Shown here piece by piece: positions 19,650-27,696 of a DNA stretch of 64,000 bases. The notes beneath the pieces are model-generated. The model did not search any database, had not been told where the DNA came from, and was given only the letters and a program-made list of their open reading frames with translations. Source of the stretch: Paracoccaceae bacterium (GTDB taxonomy: Bacteria > Pseudomonadota > Alphaproteobacteria > Rhodobacterales > Rhodobacteraceae); NCBI GenBank assembly GCA_014762635.1, contig JABURR010000058.1, forward strand, positions 49,848 through 113,847, given 5' to 3'. Positions within the stretch are counted from its first letter, which is position 1. Every line of letters starts with the position of its first letter. The position numbers were made by a program, and so were the translations under genes.

Positions 19650-19671
19650 TTATTTATCGATTGAAAAATAA
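19650..19671. promoter_or_regulatory. Island operator, copy 1 (cyclase promoter)
   Basis: 22-bp palindrome with left arm TTATTTATCGA and right arm TTGAAAAATAA; 9 of 11 arm positions are symmetric. It ends 27 bases upstream of the cyclase ATG. It is one of seven related copies between 19.6 and 39.8 kb. Confidence 0.7.
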
Positions 19672-19723
19672 CATCGACCCACTGTCAATCGCAATCACCG
19701 GGCGAGCGATCGTGCTTGAGAAA

Positions 19724-19745
19724 AAAGTTATCAAGCGATAATTTG
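19724..19745. promoter_or_regulatory. Island operator, copy 2 (OsmC-TetR promoter)
   Basis: TTATC-AAGC-GATAA forms the core of a 22-bp site that ends 25 bases before the OsmC ATG. The 10-base string TTATCAAGCG recurs exactly in copy 5 at 27062. It precedes the operon that contains the TetR gene, so autoregulation is likely. Confidence 0.7.
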
Positions 19746-19769
19746 TTGCGACAGGATAGGGAGTCCCGC

Positions 19770-20261
19770 ATGAGCGACGGCAAGATCAAGACTTTCGACG
19801 TCATCTTCCACGGCACCGGACGATCCTCGGGCAAGATGCGCAACGACATCAGCGTCGAATGGCCGATGATGAAGGAGAGCTTCGAACTTGCGACCGACGA
19901 GGGCCCCTTTCACGGAGGCGACGGCACCGCGCCGCCGCCGCTGGCGCTTTTCACCGCCGGGCTGACCGGCTGCCTCATGACCCAGATCCGCGCGTTTTCA
20001 AAGCGGCTGAAGATCCCGATCGAGGGCGTCACGGTCCACGCGAAGATGCACTGGCGGGGCGAACAGGAAGGGATGGAGCCTTATGTCACGGGGCCGGTCG
20101 GGTTCCACCTGGATGTTGAGCTTGACTCCGACGCCTCGCTGGAAGATCGGATGCGGCTTCTGGCAGCCGCGAAGAAAGGCTGCTTCATCGAACAGACTCT
20201 CGCCGAAGGGGTGATCGTCGGACACCGGCTGAAAGACGGTGACGATTGGGTCGACGCGTAA
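19770..20261 (+). CDS. OsmC family protein
   Basis: The 163-residue protein belongs to the OsmC/Ohr fold. It has the first family cysteine in FTAGLTGCLMTQIRAFSKR and the second in AAAKKGCFIEQTLAEGV, the two-cysteine arrangement of thiol peroxidases that reduce organic hydroperoxides. The ATG at 19770 has AGGATAGGGAG upstream; a TTG further up lies in the operator. It is co-transcribed with the TetR gene (23-nt gap) and divergent from the cyclase gene. A role in detoxifying peroxides made by the island's oxidases is inferred. A second OsmC lies at 21490. Confidence 0.88.
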   Translation: MSDGKIKTFDVIFHGTGRSSGKMRNDISVEWPMMKESFELATDEGPFHGGDGTAPPPLALFTAGLTGCLMTQIRAFSKRLKIPIEGVTVHAKMHWRGEQEGMEPYVTGPVGFHLDVELDSDASLEDRMRLLAAAKKGCFIEQTLAEGVIVGHRLKDGDDWVDA

Positions 20262-20284
20262 TCAGCGAGCCGGGGGCAGAACGC

Positions 20285-20941
20285 ATGGCAGAACCAGAGA
20301 AGAAGACGGCCCGACGCCGACGCCTGCCCTCGGCCGAGCGGCGGCAGGAATTCATCAACAAGGCGATCGACTTCTTCGCGGAAGAAGGTTTCGAAAGCTC
20401 GACCCGCGGCCTTGCCAAGCGACTGGGCGTCACCCAACCCCTGCTCTATCGCTATTTCCCGTCCAAGGAAGACCTGATCTCCGAGGTCTACGAAACGGTC
20501 TACGTGCACCGTCTGAAACCCGACTGGACCGAGATGATCACCGACCGGAGCCAACCGCTCGAACAGCGCCTGAACAGGTTCTACGAGGTCTATACCGATG
20601 CGATCTTCGACAAGACCTGGCTGCGGATCTTCCTGTTCTCGGGCCTCAAGGGCGTCGACATCAACCGCCGCTACGTGGAACTGCTACGGGAACGGATCAT
20701 CGAGCCGATCGTCGATGAGGCCCGGCACGAATTCGGACTGGACCCGGAAACGGCCAAGGATGACGAGCTTGAGTTTGCGTGGGTGATGCACACCGGCATC
20801 TTCTACTACGGCGTCCGCAAGCTGATCTACGAAGCCACGGTCCTCGAGGACAAGACCCGGATGATCGAGGACGCGGTCGCGGCCTTCCTGCTGGGCCTGC
20901 GCCGGAAGATGGTCGGAGGGTCCGGGACCGGACCCTCCTGA
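20285..20941 (+). CDS. TetR/AcrR family transcriptional regulator
   Basis: A 218-residue regulator with an N-terminal TetR helix-turn-helix (ERRQEFINKAIDFFAEEGFE, then LAKRLGVTQPLLYRYFPSKEDLI, about residues 17-65) and an all-helical ligand domain. The first 15 residues are basic (KKTARRRRLPS), which could add DNA contacts. The ATG at 20285 is 23 nt after the OsmC stop; an earlier TTG overlaps OsmC and is less likely. The operator copy before OsmC suggests it controls itself, and the seven identical-type palindromes nearby make it the best candidate repressor of the island. The ligand is unknown. Confidence 0.9.
   Translation: MAEPEKKTARRRRLPSAERRQEFINKAIDFFAEEGFESSTRGLAKRLGVTQPLLYRYFPSKEDLISEVYETVYVHRLKPDWTEMITDRSQPLEQRLNRFYEVYTDAIFDKTWLRIFLFSGLKGVDINRRYVELLRERIIEPIVDEARHEFGLDPETAKDDELEFAWVMHTGIFYYGVRKLIYEATVLEDKTRMIEDAVAAFLLGLRRKMVGGSGTGPS
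20915..20938. terminator. Hairpin at the end of the TetR gene
   Basis: GGAGGGTCC (20915-20923) and GGACCCTCC (20930-20938) form a perfect 9-bp stem just before the TetR stop codon and 9 bases from the convergent peroxiredoxin stop. No T-run follows; termination for both directions is possible but not certain. Confidence 0.45.
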
Positions 20942-20947
20942 ATTTGC

Positions 20948-21469
20948 TCAGGGTGTCGCGGTTCCGCGCGCCGGGTAGTTGTTCTCCATCGCGAAGCCGA
21001 CCTTCGAGAGAAGGAACTCCACGTCCGGGCGCGGCCACGGCATGTTCGAGATATCGACCAGGTAAAGGCGGCCATCGGGACGAACCCAGAACAGACCCGG
21101 CTCAGCGAATTCCTCGTTCTCGGCTTCCTTGATCGAGGTCGAGAAATAGAGCCCCCAGTTGCGCACATCGTCCCGGCTCAGGCCGTAGGCGATATCGAGG
21201 TTGTCGAGGCCCCATTCTTCCTTGGTCTTCTCGGCGCGCTCCTGCGGATCCATCGACGCGGCGACCACGGTGACACCGGCCTCGTTGGCCATGTCCACCA
21301 GCGTGTTCAGCTTGGTCAGGTAGGCCTTGCAGACCGGGCAATGATAGCCGCGGTAGACGACGATCATCGTGAAATGCTTCGGCTTCTGGTCGGCAAGCGT
21401 CCAGGTGCCGCCACCTACAAGCGGCAGGGACAGGGCCGGAACCTGTGCGTCGGGCGTGAGTTTGCTCAT
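20948..21469 (-). CDS. Peroxiredoxin-like (AhpC/TSA) protein with CPVC motif
   Basis: The 173-residue redoxin-fold protein has VYRGYHCPVCKAYLTKLN, with Cys44 and Cys47. The Tyr-Arg-Gly-x-x-Cys context is that of the peroxiredoxin-like family, and the CxxC is thioredoxin-like. Later parts are VTVVAASMDPQERA and PGLFWVRPDGRLYLVDISN. It probably reduces peroxides or protein disulfides in the cytosol (no signal peptide). The ATG at 21469 has AAGGACG upstream. It lies 20 nt after the second OsmC gene in a two-gene operon that starts at operator copy 3. Confidence 0.87.
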   Translation of the reverse strand: MSKLTPDAQVPALSLPLVGGGTWTLADQKPKHFTMIVVYRGYHCPVCKAYLTKLNTLVDMANEAGVTVVAASMDPQERAEKTKEEWGLDNLDIAYGLSRDDVRNWGLYFSTSIKEAENEEFAEPGLFWVRPDGRLYLVDISNMPWPRPDVEFLLSKVGFAMENNYPARGTATP

Positions 21470-21489
21470 TGGTTCGTCCTTTGTGGTTG

Positions 21490-21966
21490 CTAGTGGCATT
21501 CGCCCGAATACGGGCGGGTGGTCCAGTTTTCGGTGATGGTGATGCCGCTGTTGCGGAACACCTTGGCGACGGGGCAGTACTTTTCCAGATCCACCTTGAT
21601 CGCCTCGAGTTGCTCGGGCGTGGCGTCGGTCTCCACGTCGATATCCATGACGACATTGGAGAACGGATGCTCCACATCTTCCATGAGCATCGTGCCGCGA
21701 CGGTCGAAGGTGGCGCTCAGCTCGACTTTCATCTCGCCCATCTTCACGCCCATGCCATGGGCGATGCGCTTGGAAATCACGTTGGTGCAGCCGATCAGCG
21801 AGGACATCAACGTCTCGGTCGGCGTCAGACCCAGGTTGGTGCCGCCCCGCTCCGCCGGCTCGTCGATGACCGAGAAGACATCGCGCACCCGGACCTGCGA
21901 CCGCGCATGCGTCTGGCCCGTGGCCGAGACACGCATGGTGATCTCTGTTTTTGGTCTGATGGCCAT
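21490..21966 (-). CDS. OsmC family protein
   Basis: This 158-residue OsmC/Ohr-fold protein has the first cysteine in LMSSLIGCTNVISKRIAHGMG and the second in KVDLEKYCPVAKVFRNSG (CPV motif as in YhfA-type OsmC). It lacks any exported signal. The ATG at 21966 is eight bases after GGGAG; a GTG two codons upstream is too close to that site. It is the first gene of the OsmC-peroxiredoxin unit, divergent from the molybdenum hydroxylase genes, with the shared palindrome between them. Confidence 0.88.
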   Translation of the reverse strand: MAIRPKTEITMRVSATGQTHARSQVRVRDVFSVIDEPAERGGTNLGLTPTETLMSSLIGCTNVISKRIAHGMGVKMGEMKVELSATFDRRGTMLMEDVEHPFSNVVMDIDVETDATPEQLEAIKVDLEKYCPVAKVFRNSGITITENWTTRPYSGECH

Positions 21967-21999
21967 TTCCACTTCTCCCTGACGATGTTCGCTTGATTG

Positions 22000-22021
22000 T
22001 TATTTATAGTGCGATAAATTA
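22000..22021. promoter_or_regulatory. Island operator, copy 3 (OsmC / molybdenum hydroxylase divergent promoter)
   Basis: Left arm TTATTTATAGT, right arm GCGATAAATTA; 8 of 11 positions symmetric. It is 34 bases from the OsmC start (minus) and 51 bases from the FAD-subunit start (plus), so one site could control both directions. Confidence 0.75.
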
Positions 22022-22071
22022 GAGGGGAAGGGCCGCAAGATCACAATTTCGAAATGGCCTGGGAGGAAAAG

Positions 22072-22917
22072 ATGAAAGCACCAGATTTCCGGTACGAGCG
22101 GCCCGAATCCCTTTCGGCCGCCCTTGCCCTGCTGGCCGATGAGGCCAATGGGGCGCAACCGCTCGCGGGCGGTCAAAGCCTCATGCCGATGCTCAATTTC
22201 AGGGTCGCGGCGCCCGAAATGCTCGTGGATCTGTCCGGCGTGGCAGAGCTTCGCGGCATCTCCGATTCGGGCGATTCCATCCGGATCGGCGCCATGACAC
22301 GCTACCGCGATCTTGCGGAGTGGTCCGACCTTGAGGCGAAACTACCACTGGTCGCGCTCGCCCTGCCCCACATCGCCCATCACGCGATCCGCAACCGCGG
22401 CACCATCGGCGGGAGCATTTCACTGGCCGACCCAGCCGCCGAGATGCCCGCACTGATGATGGCGCTGGATGCCGAGATCACGCTGACCAGCGCCGATGGC
22501 GAACGCACGGTTCCCGCCTCGGAATTCTTCCTGGGGTTTTATGAAACAGCACGGGAAGAAAACGAACTCGTCACCTCGGTTCGCGTTCCCGCAGCGACGT
22601 CTGGCCAGCGCTCCGCGTTCTACGAACTGGCCCCCCGTCACGGCGATTACGCCATGGCGGGCGTCGCGATGGTGGCGGATGCTGCCTCGCCCATCACCAA
22701 CCTTCGCGCGGCCTTCTTCGGCATTGCCGGACAGCCGATCCGGCTTTCCGTGCTCGAGGCGGCCCTGAACGGCAAGGCCCCGGATGACGAGGCCGCGATC
22801 ACGGTGGCCACCGCCGCCTTCGACGAGGTCGACTTCATCGACGATCTCAAGGCCTCCGCCGCCACCCGCCGACATCTTGCCGGTGTCGTCCTGAAACGCG
22901 CCCTTGCCGAGCTGTGA
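22072..22917 (+). CDS. Molybdenum hydroxylase, FAD-binding medium subunit
   Basis: This 281-residue subunit is CoxM/XdhB-like. It holds FAD and passes electrons from the iron-sulfur subunit to the acceptor. The FAD motifs are AQPLAGGQSLMPMLNFRVA (residues about 29-47) and HHAIRNRGTIGGSISLADPAAEMPA (quoted core RNRGTIGGS), followed by the C-terminal CO-dehydrogenase flavoprotein domain. The ATG at 22072 with GGGAGGA is preferred to an ATG six codons upstream. It begins the medium-small-large operon downstream of operator copy 3 and ends one base before the small-subunit start. Confidence 0.93.
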   Translation: MKAPDFRYERPESLSAALALLADEANGAQPLAGGQSLMPMLNFRVAAPEMLVDLSGVAELRGISDSGDSIRIGAMTRYRDLAEWSDLEAKLPLVALALPHIAHHAIRNRGTIGGSISLADPAAEMPALMMALDAEITLTSADGERTVPASEFFLGFYETAREENELVTSVRVPAATSGQRSAFYELAPRHGDYAMAGVAMVADAASPITNLRAAFFGIAGQPIRLSVLEAALNGKAPDDEAAITVATAAFDEVDFIDDLKASAATRRHLAGVVLKRALAEL

Positions 22918-22918
22918 C

Positions 22919-23398
22919 ATGACCCAGACCCAATCCATCCAACTGACCGTGAACGGCGAGCCGGTGAACGCATCCGTGCCCGTCCGTATGAACCTTGTCG
23001 ATTTCCTGCGTCAGGAACTCGGTCTCACCGGCAGCCACGTGGGCTGCGAACATGGCGTCTGCGGCGCCTGCACCATCGAGGTGGACGGCGCCCCGATCCG
23101 CGGCTGCCTGATGCTGGCGGTGCAGGCCAATGGCGCCACCGTGACCACGGTCGAAGGCCTTGCCGACACCGACCGTGCCGATGCGCTCAAGGCCGCGTTC
23201 CGCGACCGCAACGCCCTGCAATGCGGCTTCTGCACACCGGGGATGCTGACCAGTGCGCTCTCCTACGTGGAAAGCGGCGGCCCCGCCGATCGGACCGCGA
23301 TCCGCGAGCATATCTCGGGCAACTACTGCCGCTGCACCGGCTATCAAGCGATCGTTGACGCGATCTGCGACGTGATCGGCAAGGAGGCCAAGTCATGA
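22919..23398 (+). CDS. Molybdenum hydroxylase, [2Fe-2S] small subunit
   Basis: The 159-residue CoxS/XdhA-like subunit binds two [2Fe-2S] clusters. The plant-type cluster ligands are Cys43, Cys48, Cys51 and Cys63 (GCEHGVCGACTIEVDG). The second cluster uses Cys102, Cys105, Cys137 and Cys139 (LQCGFCTPGM and NYCRCTGY). The start at 22919 follows the previous stop codon by one base, and its stop overlaps the large-subunit ATG (ATGA), showing translational coupling of the three subunits. Confidence 0.95.
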   Translation: MTQTQSIQLTVNGEPVNASVPVRMNLVDFLRQELGLTGSHVGCEHGVCGACTIEVDGAPIRGCLMLAVQANGATVTTVEGLADTDRADALKAAFRDRNALQCGFCTPGMLTSALSYVESGGPADRTAIREHISGNYCRCTGYQAIVDAICDVIGKEAKS

Positions 23399-25773
23399 CC
23401 GGACCCGCAACCATTTTCGACCGTCCGAATACCTATATCGGCCAGCCGACACCCCGGCAGGACACGGACCGCCTGCTTCAGGGACGCGGCAAGTACGTGG
23501 ATGACGTGCAACTTCCGCGCATGGTTCACGCCGCTTTCCACCGCTCGCCCCATGCCCATGCGAAGATCGTCTCGATCGACGTGAGTGCCGCCAAGGCGAT
23601 GCCCGGAGTGATCGCCATCTACACCGGCAAGGACCTGGCCGAGACGGTCACGCCCTATGTCGGCGTGCTGACCCATCTCGCCGGTCTGCGCTCGGCGCCG
23701 CAGCATCCGATCGCCGTGGACGTGGCGCGCTGGCAGGGTGAACCGGTGGTCATGGTGGTGGCGACAAGCCGCGCCCTGGCCGAAGACGCCGTTGAAGTGA
23801 TCGAGGTCGAATACGATCCGCTTCCGGCTGCCTGCGATGCCGAAACCGCACTCGATGCCTCTGCGCCGGTGATCCACAAGGATTTCGGATCGAACCTCGC
23901 GTGGGAGCGGTTGGTCGACGTGGGCGATGTCGAAGCCGCGTTGAAGGCCGAGGGCGTCACCGTGGTGGAACGCGAGTTCCGCTTCGGCCGTCATACCGGC
24001 GTGACGCTCGAGCCGCGCAGCGCGGTCTGCGATTACGACCCGTCGGAAAACCAGCTCACCATGTATTACTCGGGCCAGGCACCGCACATGATGCAGGTGA
24101 TCCTGTCCAAGCACCTCGGCGTGCCGGAAGAGAACGTGCGCGTCATCAGCAATGACGTGGGTGGTTCCTTCGGGATCAAGATCCACACCTATGGCGACGA
24201 GGTCGCGGCGGCCGCCGTGGCGAAGTTGCTCAAACGCCCGGTGAAATTCACCGCCGACCGGCACGAGAGCTTCCTGACGGATATCCACGCCCGCGATCAC
24301 GTGGTGACGGGCAAGATGGGCGTCGATGCCAATGGCAAGATCGTCGCCATCGACTTCGACGACCTGACCGGGATCGGCCCGTTCTCGATGTACCCGCGCA
24401 CCTCGGCCATCGAGTGCAACCAGGTCCTGAACCTGACCGGCGCACCCTATGACCTGGAGAACTACCGCGCCCGCGGGCGGGTGGTGTTCCAGAACAAGAA
24501 CATGATGTGCCAGTACCGCGCCGTGGGCCACCCGATCGCCATGGCGATCTGCGACGGGCTGATCGAGGACGCGGCCCGGGCCATCAACATAGACCCGGTC
24601 GAGATGCGCCGCCGTAACCTGATGCGCGACGACAGCTATCCGCGCGCGTCCGCCTCGGGGATGAAACTCGATGACCTGTCGCATCAGAAGGCGCTGGACC
24701 GGCTGGTGGAGATCATGGACTACGAGGCCCTTCGCGCCGACCAGGAGGAAGCCCGCAAGAAGGGTATCCATCGCGGGATCGGCTTCGTCTCGATGGTAGA
24801 GGTCACCAATCCCAGCCCGATGTTCTATGGCATCGGCGGCGCGCCCATCGCCAGCCAGGACGGCGCGACCGCGCGGCTGGATGCGGGCGGTGCGCTGCAC
24901 ATCTCGTCGTCGGTGACGGAACAGGGTCAAGGCACCAATGCCATCCTCGCCCAGATTGCGGCGGGCGTCTTCGGCGTCCCGATCGAGCGTGTGAAGGTCA
25001 CCACCGGCGACACCGCGACGGTGCCCTACGGCGGCGGCACCTGGGCCTCGCGCGGGGCCGGGATCGGCGGCGAGGCGATGCTGCAGGCGGCTCATGCGCT
25101 GAAAGAGCAGGTTCTCGACGTGGCGGCGGTGATGCTGCAGGCCGAGGCGGACACGCTCGACATCCGCAACGGCGCGGTGGTCGATGCGAAGAACGGAACC
25201 GAGCGGATGCCGCTCGCCGACCTGGCGCGTACGGTCTACTATCGCGGCAACGAGCTACCCTCGGACCTGAACCCGGAACTGATCGCCACGCGGCATTATC
25301 GGGTCACGGACTTCCCGTTCGTCTTTACCAATGGCGCGATGGCGGCCCATGTGGAGGTGGACACCGACACCGGCTTCACCAAGGTGCTGGGCTTCTGGGC
25401 GGTCGAAGACTGCGGTCGCGTGATCAACCCGATGCTGGTGGACGAACAGGTCCGCGGCGGCGTGGTGCAGGGGATCGGCGGCGCGCTCTACGAGGAATGC
25501 ATCTATTCCGAGGATGGGCAGATGCTGAACACCACCATGGCCGATTACATGGTGCCGATGGCGGCCGAAATGCCCGACATCGTGGTGTCGCATATCGAGA
25601 CGCCGTCCAAGACCTCGGTTCTTGGTGCCAAGGGCGCGGGCGAGGCCGGGACCGGCGGTGCCCCGGCGGCACTTCTGAACGCGGTCAACGATGCGCTTGC
25701 CCCGCTGGATACGTCGATCTGGCAGATGCCGATGACGCCCGAGCGCATCCTCAAGGTGCTTGGCAAGGTCTGA
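23395..25773 (+). CDS. Molybdenum hydroxylase, molybdopterin-binding large subunit
   Basis: This 792-residue CoxL/XDH-type subunit hydroxylates a substrate carbon with water at a molybdenum centre. Visible regions are RQDTDRLLQGRGKYVDDV at the N-terminus, SNDVGGSFGIKIHTYGDE for cofactor contact, the Q(Y)RAVGHP loop, and GGTWASRGAGIGG. The C-terminal GAKGAGEAGTGG carries the catalytic glutamate. The AYxCSFR loop of true CO dehydrogenase is absent, so it is a hydroxylase of another substrate. N-heteroaromatic rings are the commonest substrates of stand-alone three-subunit enzymes, but aldehydes or purines remain possible. ATGA overlap with the small subunit. Confidence 0.92.
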   Translation: MTGPATIFDRPNTYIGQPTPRQDTDRLLQGRGKYVDDVQLPRMVHAAFHRSPHAHAKIVSIDVSAAKAMPGVIAIYTGKDLAETVTPYVGVLTHLAGLRSAPQHPIAVDVARWQGEPVVMVVATSRALAEDAVEVIEVEYDPLPAACDAETALDASAPVIHKDFGSNLAWERLVDVGDVEAALKAEGVTVVEREFRFGRHTGVTLEPRSAVCDYDPSENQLTMYYSGQAPHMMQVILSKHLGVPEENVRVISNDVGGSFGIKIHTYGDEVAAAAVAKLLKRPVKFTADRHESFLTDIHARDHVVTGKMGVDANGKIVAIDFDDLTGIGPFSMYPRTSAIECNQVLNLTGAPYDLENYRARGRVVFQNKNMMCQYRAVGHPIAMAICDGLIEDAARAINIDPVEMRRRNLMRDDSYPRASASGMKLDDLSHQKALDRLVEIMDYEALRADQEEARKKGIHRGIGFVSMVEVTNPSPMFYGIGGAPIASQDGATARLDAGGALHISSSVTEQGQGTNAILAQIAAGVFGVPIERVKVTTGDTATVPYGGGTWASRGAGIGGEAMLQAAHALKEQVLDVAAVMLQAEADTLDIRNGAVVDAKNGTERMPLADLARTVYYRGNELPSDLNPELIATRHYRVTDFPFVFTNGAMAAHVEVDTDTGFTKVLGFWAVEDCGRVINPMLVDEQVRGGVVQGIGGALYEECIYSEDGQMLNTTMADYMVPMAAEMPDIVVSHIETPSKTSVLGAKGAGEAGTGGAPAALLNAVNDALAPLDTSIWQMPMTPERILKVLGKV

Positions 25774-25795
25774 CAAGAAACACCTCAGGCAACGA

Positions 25796-25825
25796 AAAAG
25801 GCGGCGGGAATTCCCGCCGCCTTTT
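25796..25825. terminator. Bidirectional terminator between molybdenum hydroxylase and TRAP genes
   Basis: A perfect 30-base palindrome: AAAAGGCGGCGGGAA and its reverse complement TTCCCGCCGCCTTTT. It gives a GC-rich stem with T-tail in both directions between the convergent genes ending at 25773 and 25844. Confidence 0.85.
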
Positions 25826-25843
25826 CCTTGATCGAACGTCCCT

Positions 25844-26917
25844 CTATTCGATCGTGTATTCCAGCGGCCAATCGTAGCCGGCTTCGGCAGCAGCCTTGAG
25901 GTAACGGCTCATGACAGCCGAGCCCGGGAATCCGCGACCGTCGGCATCCTTCGCCTGCTGGTTCGGGAAGCTCGAAAGCGACTGCGCCCATCCTGCCCGG
26001 ACTTCCGGAGAGATGTCGTTGATCGTCGCGCCAACTTCCTTCAGGCCGTTGATCCCACGTTCCTGCGCAGCGTTAAGCGAGGCACCGGCCTGATTTTCGT
26101 AGGCACGGCCGACTTCCATCAGGATCTTCTGCACTTCGGGCGGCATCTTGTTGAACGAACGCTGGTTCATGGTCAGGCCGTTCACCGCCATCGCGCCGAA
26201 ACCGATACGGGTGTAATAGGGCGAGGGCTCATAGAACTTGAACCCCAGGTAGGCGGACGGGAACATCAGCCAACCGTTGTAGACGCCGGTCTGCAACGAC
26301 ATGTAGCCATCGGGCAGGGTCGACTGCACCGGGATGGCGCCTGCGAATTCAAGCCACGGCAGGTTCGGACCTGCGCCGCCGATCTTCACGCCCTTGAGGT
26401 CGCTGACCTCTTCCCACGGGTCGGTCGTGCCAAGGTGGTAGTTGTCCCAGCCATGCAGGCCGAGCAGAACCTGATCGTACTCGGATTCGAAAACCTCGGT
26501 CAGCCAGGGCTGGTCGTCATAGACCGCGCGCACCGCCGTCATCGCCTGGGCCGAATCCTGCGGGCCAAAGGGCGCGTAGTACGGGAAGTTGTGCAGGAAG
26601 AGCTTGGCCGGCTCGAAGCAGAAGCAATAGGCCCCGATGTCGAGGATGCCGTTCTGCACCGCTTCCAGCGTCTCGGCCACACCGGCGATCGCACCGCCGT
26701 AGCCTTCGATGAATTCAATCTCGTGATCGGTTTCCTCGGCCACCCGGCGCTTGACCTCCGGCACGAAGAAGTTCGCGGTATCAGTCACATAGATGGCAGG
26801 TCCATTCGGATGGCCCGCACCGATACGCAGAGTGAACGTCTCGGCCGAGGCCACGCTGGCCTGTACCATGGCTCCGGCCACGACAGCGGCGCCGATAGCC
26901 TTAAGAGTAAATTTCAT
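25844..26917 (-). CDS. dctP: TRAP transporter solute-binding protein (DctP family)
   Basis: A 357-residue periplasmic binding protein. MKFTLKAIGAAVVAGAMVQASVASAE is a Sec signal peptide (core quoted: KAIGAAVVAGAMVQASV) with cleavage after ASA, and LRIGAGHPNGPAIYVTD opens the mature domain. The DctP signature regions include the GVKIGGAGPNLPW stretch, where family members place the carboxylate-binding Arg in KIR; here it reads VKIGG, so the usual Arg is not at that point. DctP delivers ligand to DctQM. It is transcribed away from dctQM, and each direction has its own operator copy. The ligand may differ from simple dicarboxylates. The ATG at 26917 has GGGAGGAAG upstream. Confidence 0.9.
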   Translation of the reverse strand: MKFTLKAIGAAVVAGAMVQASVASAETFTLRIGAGHPNGPAIYVTDTANFFVPEVKRRVAEETDHEIEFIEGYGGAIAGVAETLEAVQNGILDIGAYCFCFEPAKLFLHNFPYYAPFGPQDSAQAMTAVRAVYDDQPWLTEVFESEYDQVLLGLHGWDNYHLGTTDPWEEVSDLKGVKIGGAGPNLPWLEFAGAIPVQSTLPDGYMSLQTGVYNGWLMFPSAYLGFKFYEPSPYYTRIGFGAMAVNGLTMNQRSFNKMPPEVQKILMEVGRAYENQAGASLNAAQERGINGLKEVGATINDISPEVRAGWAQSLSSFPNQQAKDADGRGFPGSAVMSRYLKAAAEAGYDWPLEYTIE

Positions 26918-26985
26918 TTCGGTCTTCCTCCCTTTCAAGAGAGGCGTTGCCGCCTCCCAAACCGTAACGCAGATCAGACATCCTG

Positions 26986-27007
26986 TTATTTATCGTCTGC
27001 TAAACAG
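26986..27007. promoter_or_regulatory. Island operator, copy 4 (dctP promoter side)
   Basis: TTATTTATCGT followed by CTGCTAAACAG: a strong left arm and a weaker right arm (GCTAA kept). It lies 69 bases upstream of the dctP start in the 238-bp divergent region. Confidence 0.6.
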
Positions 27008-27057
27008 CATTGTGTTTACATCACCCCTTCCGGTCAAGCGTCGAGAGTGCTGGACTG

Positions 27058-27079
27058 TTATTTATCAAGCGCTAATTTA
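27058..27079. promoter_or_regulatory. Island operator, copy 5 (dctQM promoter side)
   Basis: TTATTTATCAA followed by GCGCTAATTTA; strong arms on both sides. It is 72 bases from copy 4 start to start (about seven helical turns) and 76 bases before dctQ. Confidence 0.7.
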
Positions 27080-27155
27080 TGACTTGACCGCTGACCCCAA
27101 GCCATTAGCGTGGCAGTCGCGTTTCAGCGGAGGCTGTGAAACCGGGGAGGACAAA

Positions 27156-27677
27156 ATGAAAGCGCAGATCTACGGCGCGCGGATGTTGCACATCTTTTCC
27201 GCATTCTGGACATTGGCACTGGCCATCCTTGTGTTCGGAGACGTGATGGGGCGGACGCTGTTCTCGCAGCCCATCCCCGGCACGAAAGAGATCATCCAGA
27301 ACTCGGTCGTCACGATCACCTTCCTGCAGATCCCGCTGGCGATCTACTCCGGCTCGATGCTGCGCACGCCGATCCTGGCCGATGCCCTACCGCCGATATT
27401 TCGCAAGATCGTCCGCACCTTCGCCGCCCTGCTGGGGCTCGCGCTGTTTCTCGGGCTGCTCTGGGGCACCTGGCCGTCGTTCTGGGATGCCTATCGCATC
27501 GGTGAATACGAAGGCGAAGGCTCGCTGCGCGTGCCCACATGGCCGGTTCGCGGTGCGGTTGGCGCAATGTCGGCCTTCGGCATGATCGCCTATATCACAA
27601 TGATCTACCTCGACTGGCGCGACCGCCTGATCGACGAACTCGAAGCGCCCGGCGCGATTCCGAACCTAGAACAATAA
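27156..27677 (+). CDS. dctQ: TRAP transporter small permease (DctQ family)
   Basis: The 173-residue protein has the four membrane helices of DctQ, at about residues 8-32, 44-66, 83-104 and 127-148, with the family-like GRTLFSQPIPGTKEIIQNSVV after the first helix. It forms the membrane complex with DctM. GGGGAGG precedes the ATG at 27156; a much longer open frame begins upstream at 26793 but crosses both operator copies and has no support. dctM follows after 19 nt. Confidence 0.9.
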   Translation: MKAQIYGARMLHIFSAFWTLALAILVFGDVMGRTLFSQPIPGTKEIIQNSVVTITFLQIPLAIYSGSMLRTPILADALPPIFRKIVRTFAALLGLALFLGLLWGTWPSFWDAYRIGEYEGEGSLRVPTWPVRGAVGAMSAFGMIAYITMIYLDWRDRLIDELEAPGAIPNLEQ

Positions 27678-27696
27678 AAACGGAGGAGGCGAAAAC

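Noticed and set aside
23395..25773. Aerobic CO dehydrogenase large subunit.
   Set aside because: The AYxCSFR active-site loop of true CoxL is not present; GGTWASRGAG is found in its region, so another molybdenum hydroxylase is meant.
26793..27677. A longer dctQ with 121 extra N-terminal codons.
   Set aside because: It would run through the dctP 5' end and both operators; the ATG at 27156 has a strong ribosome site and begins the first membrane helix.
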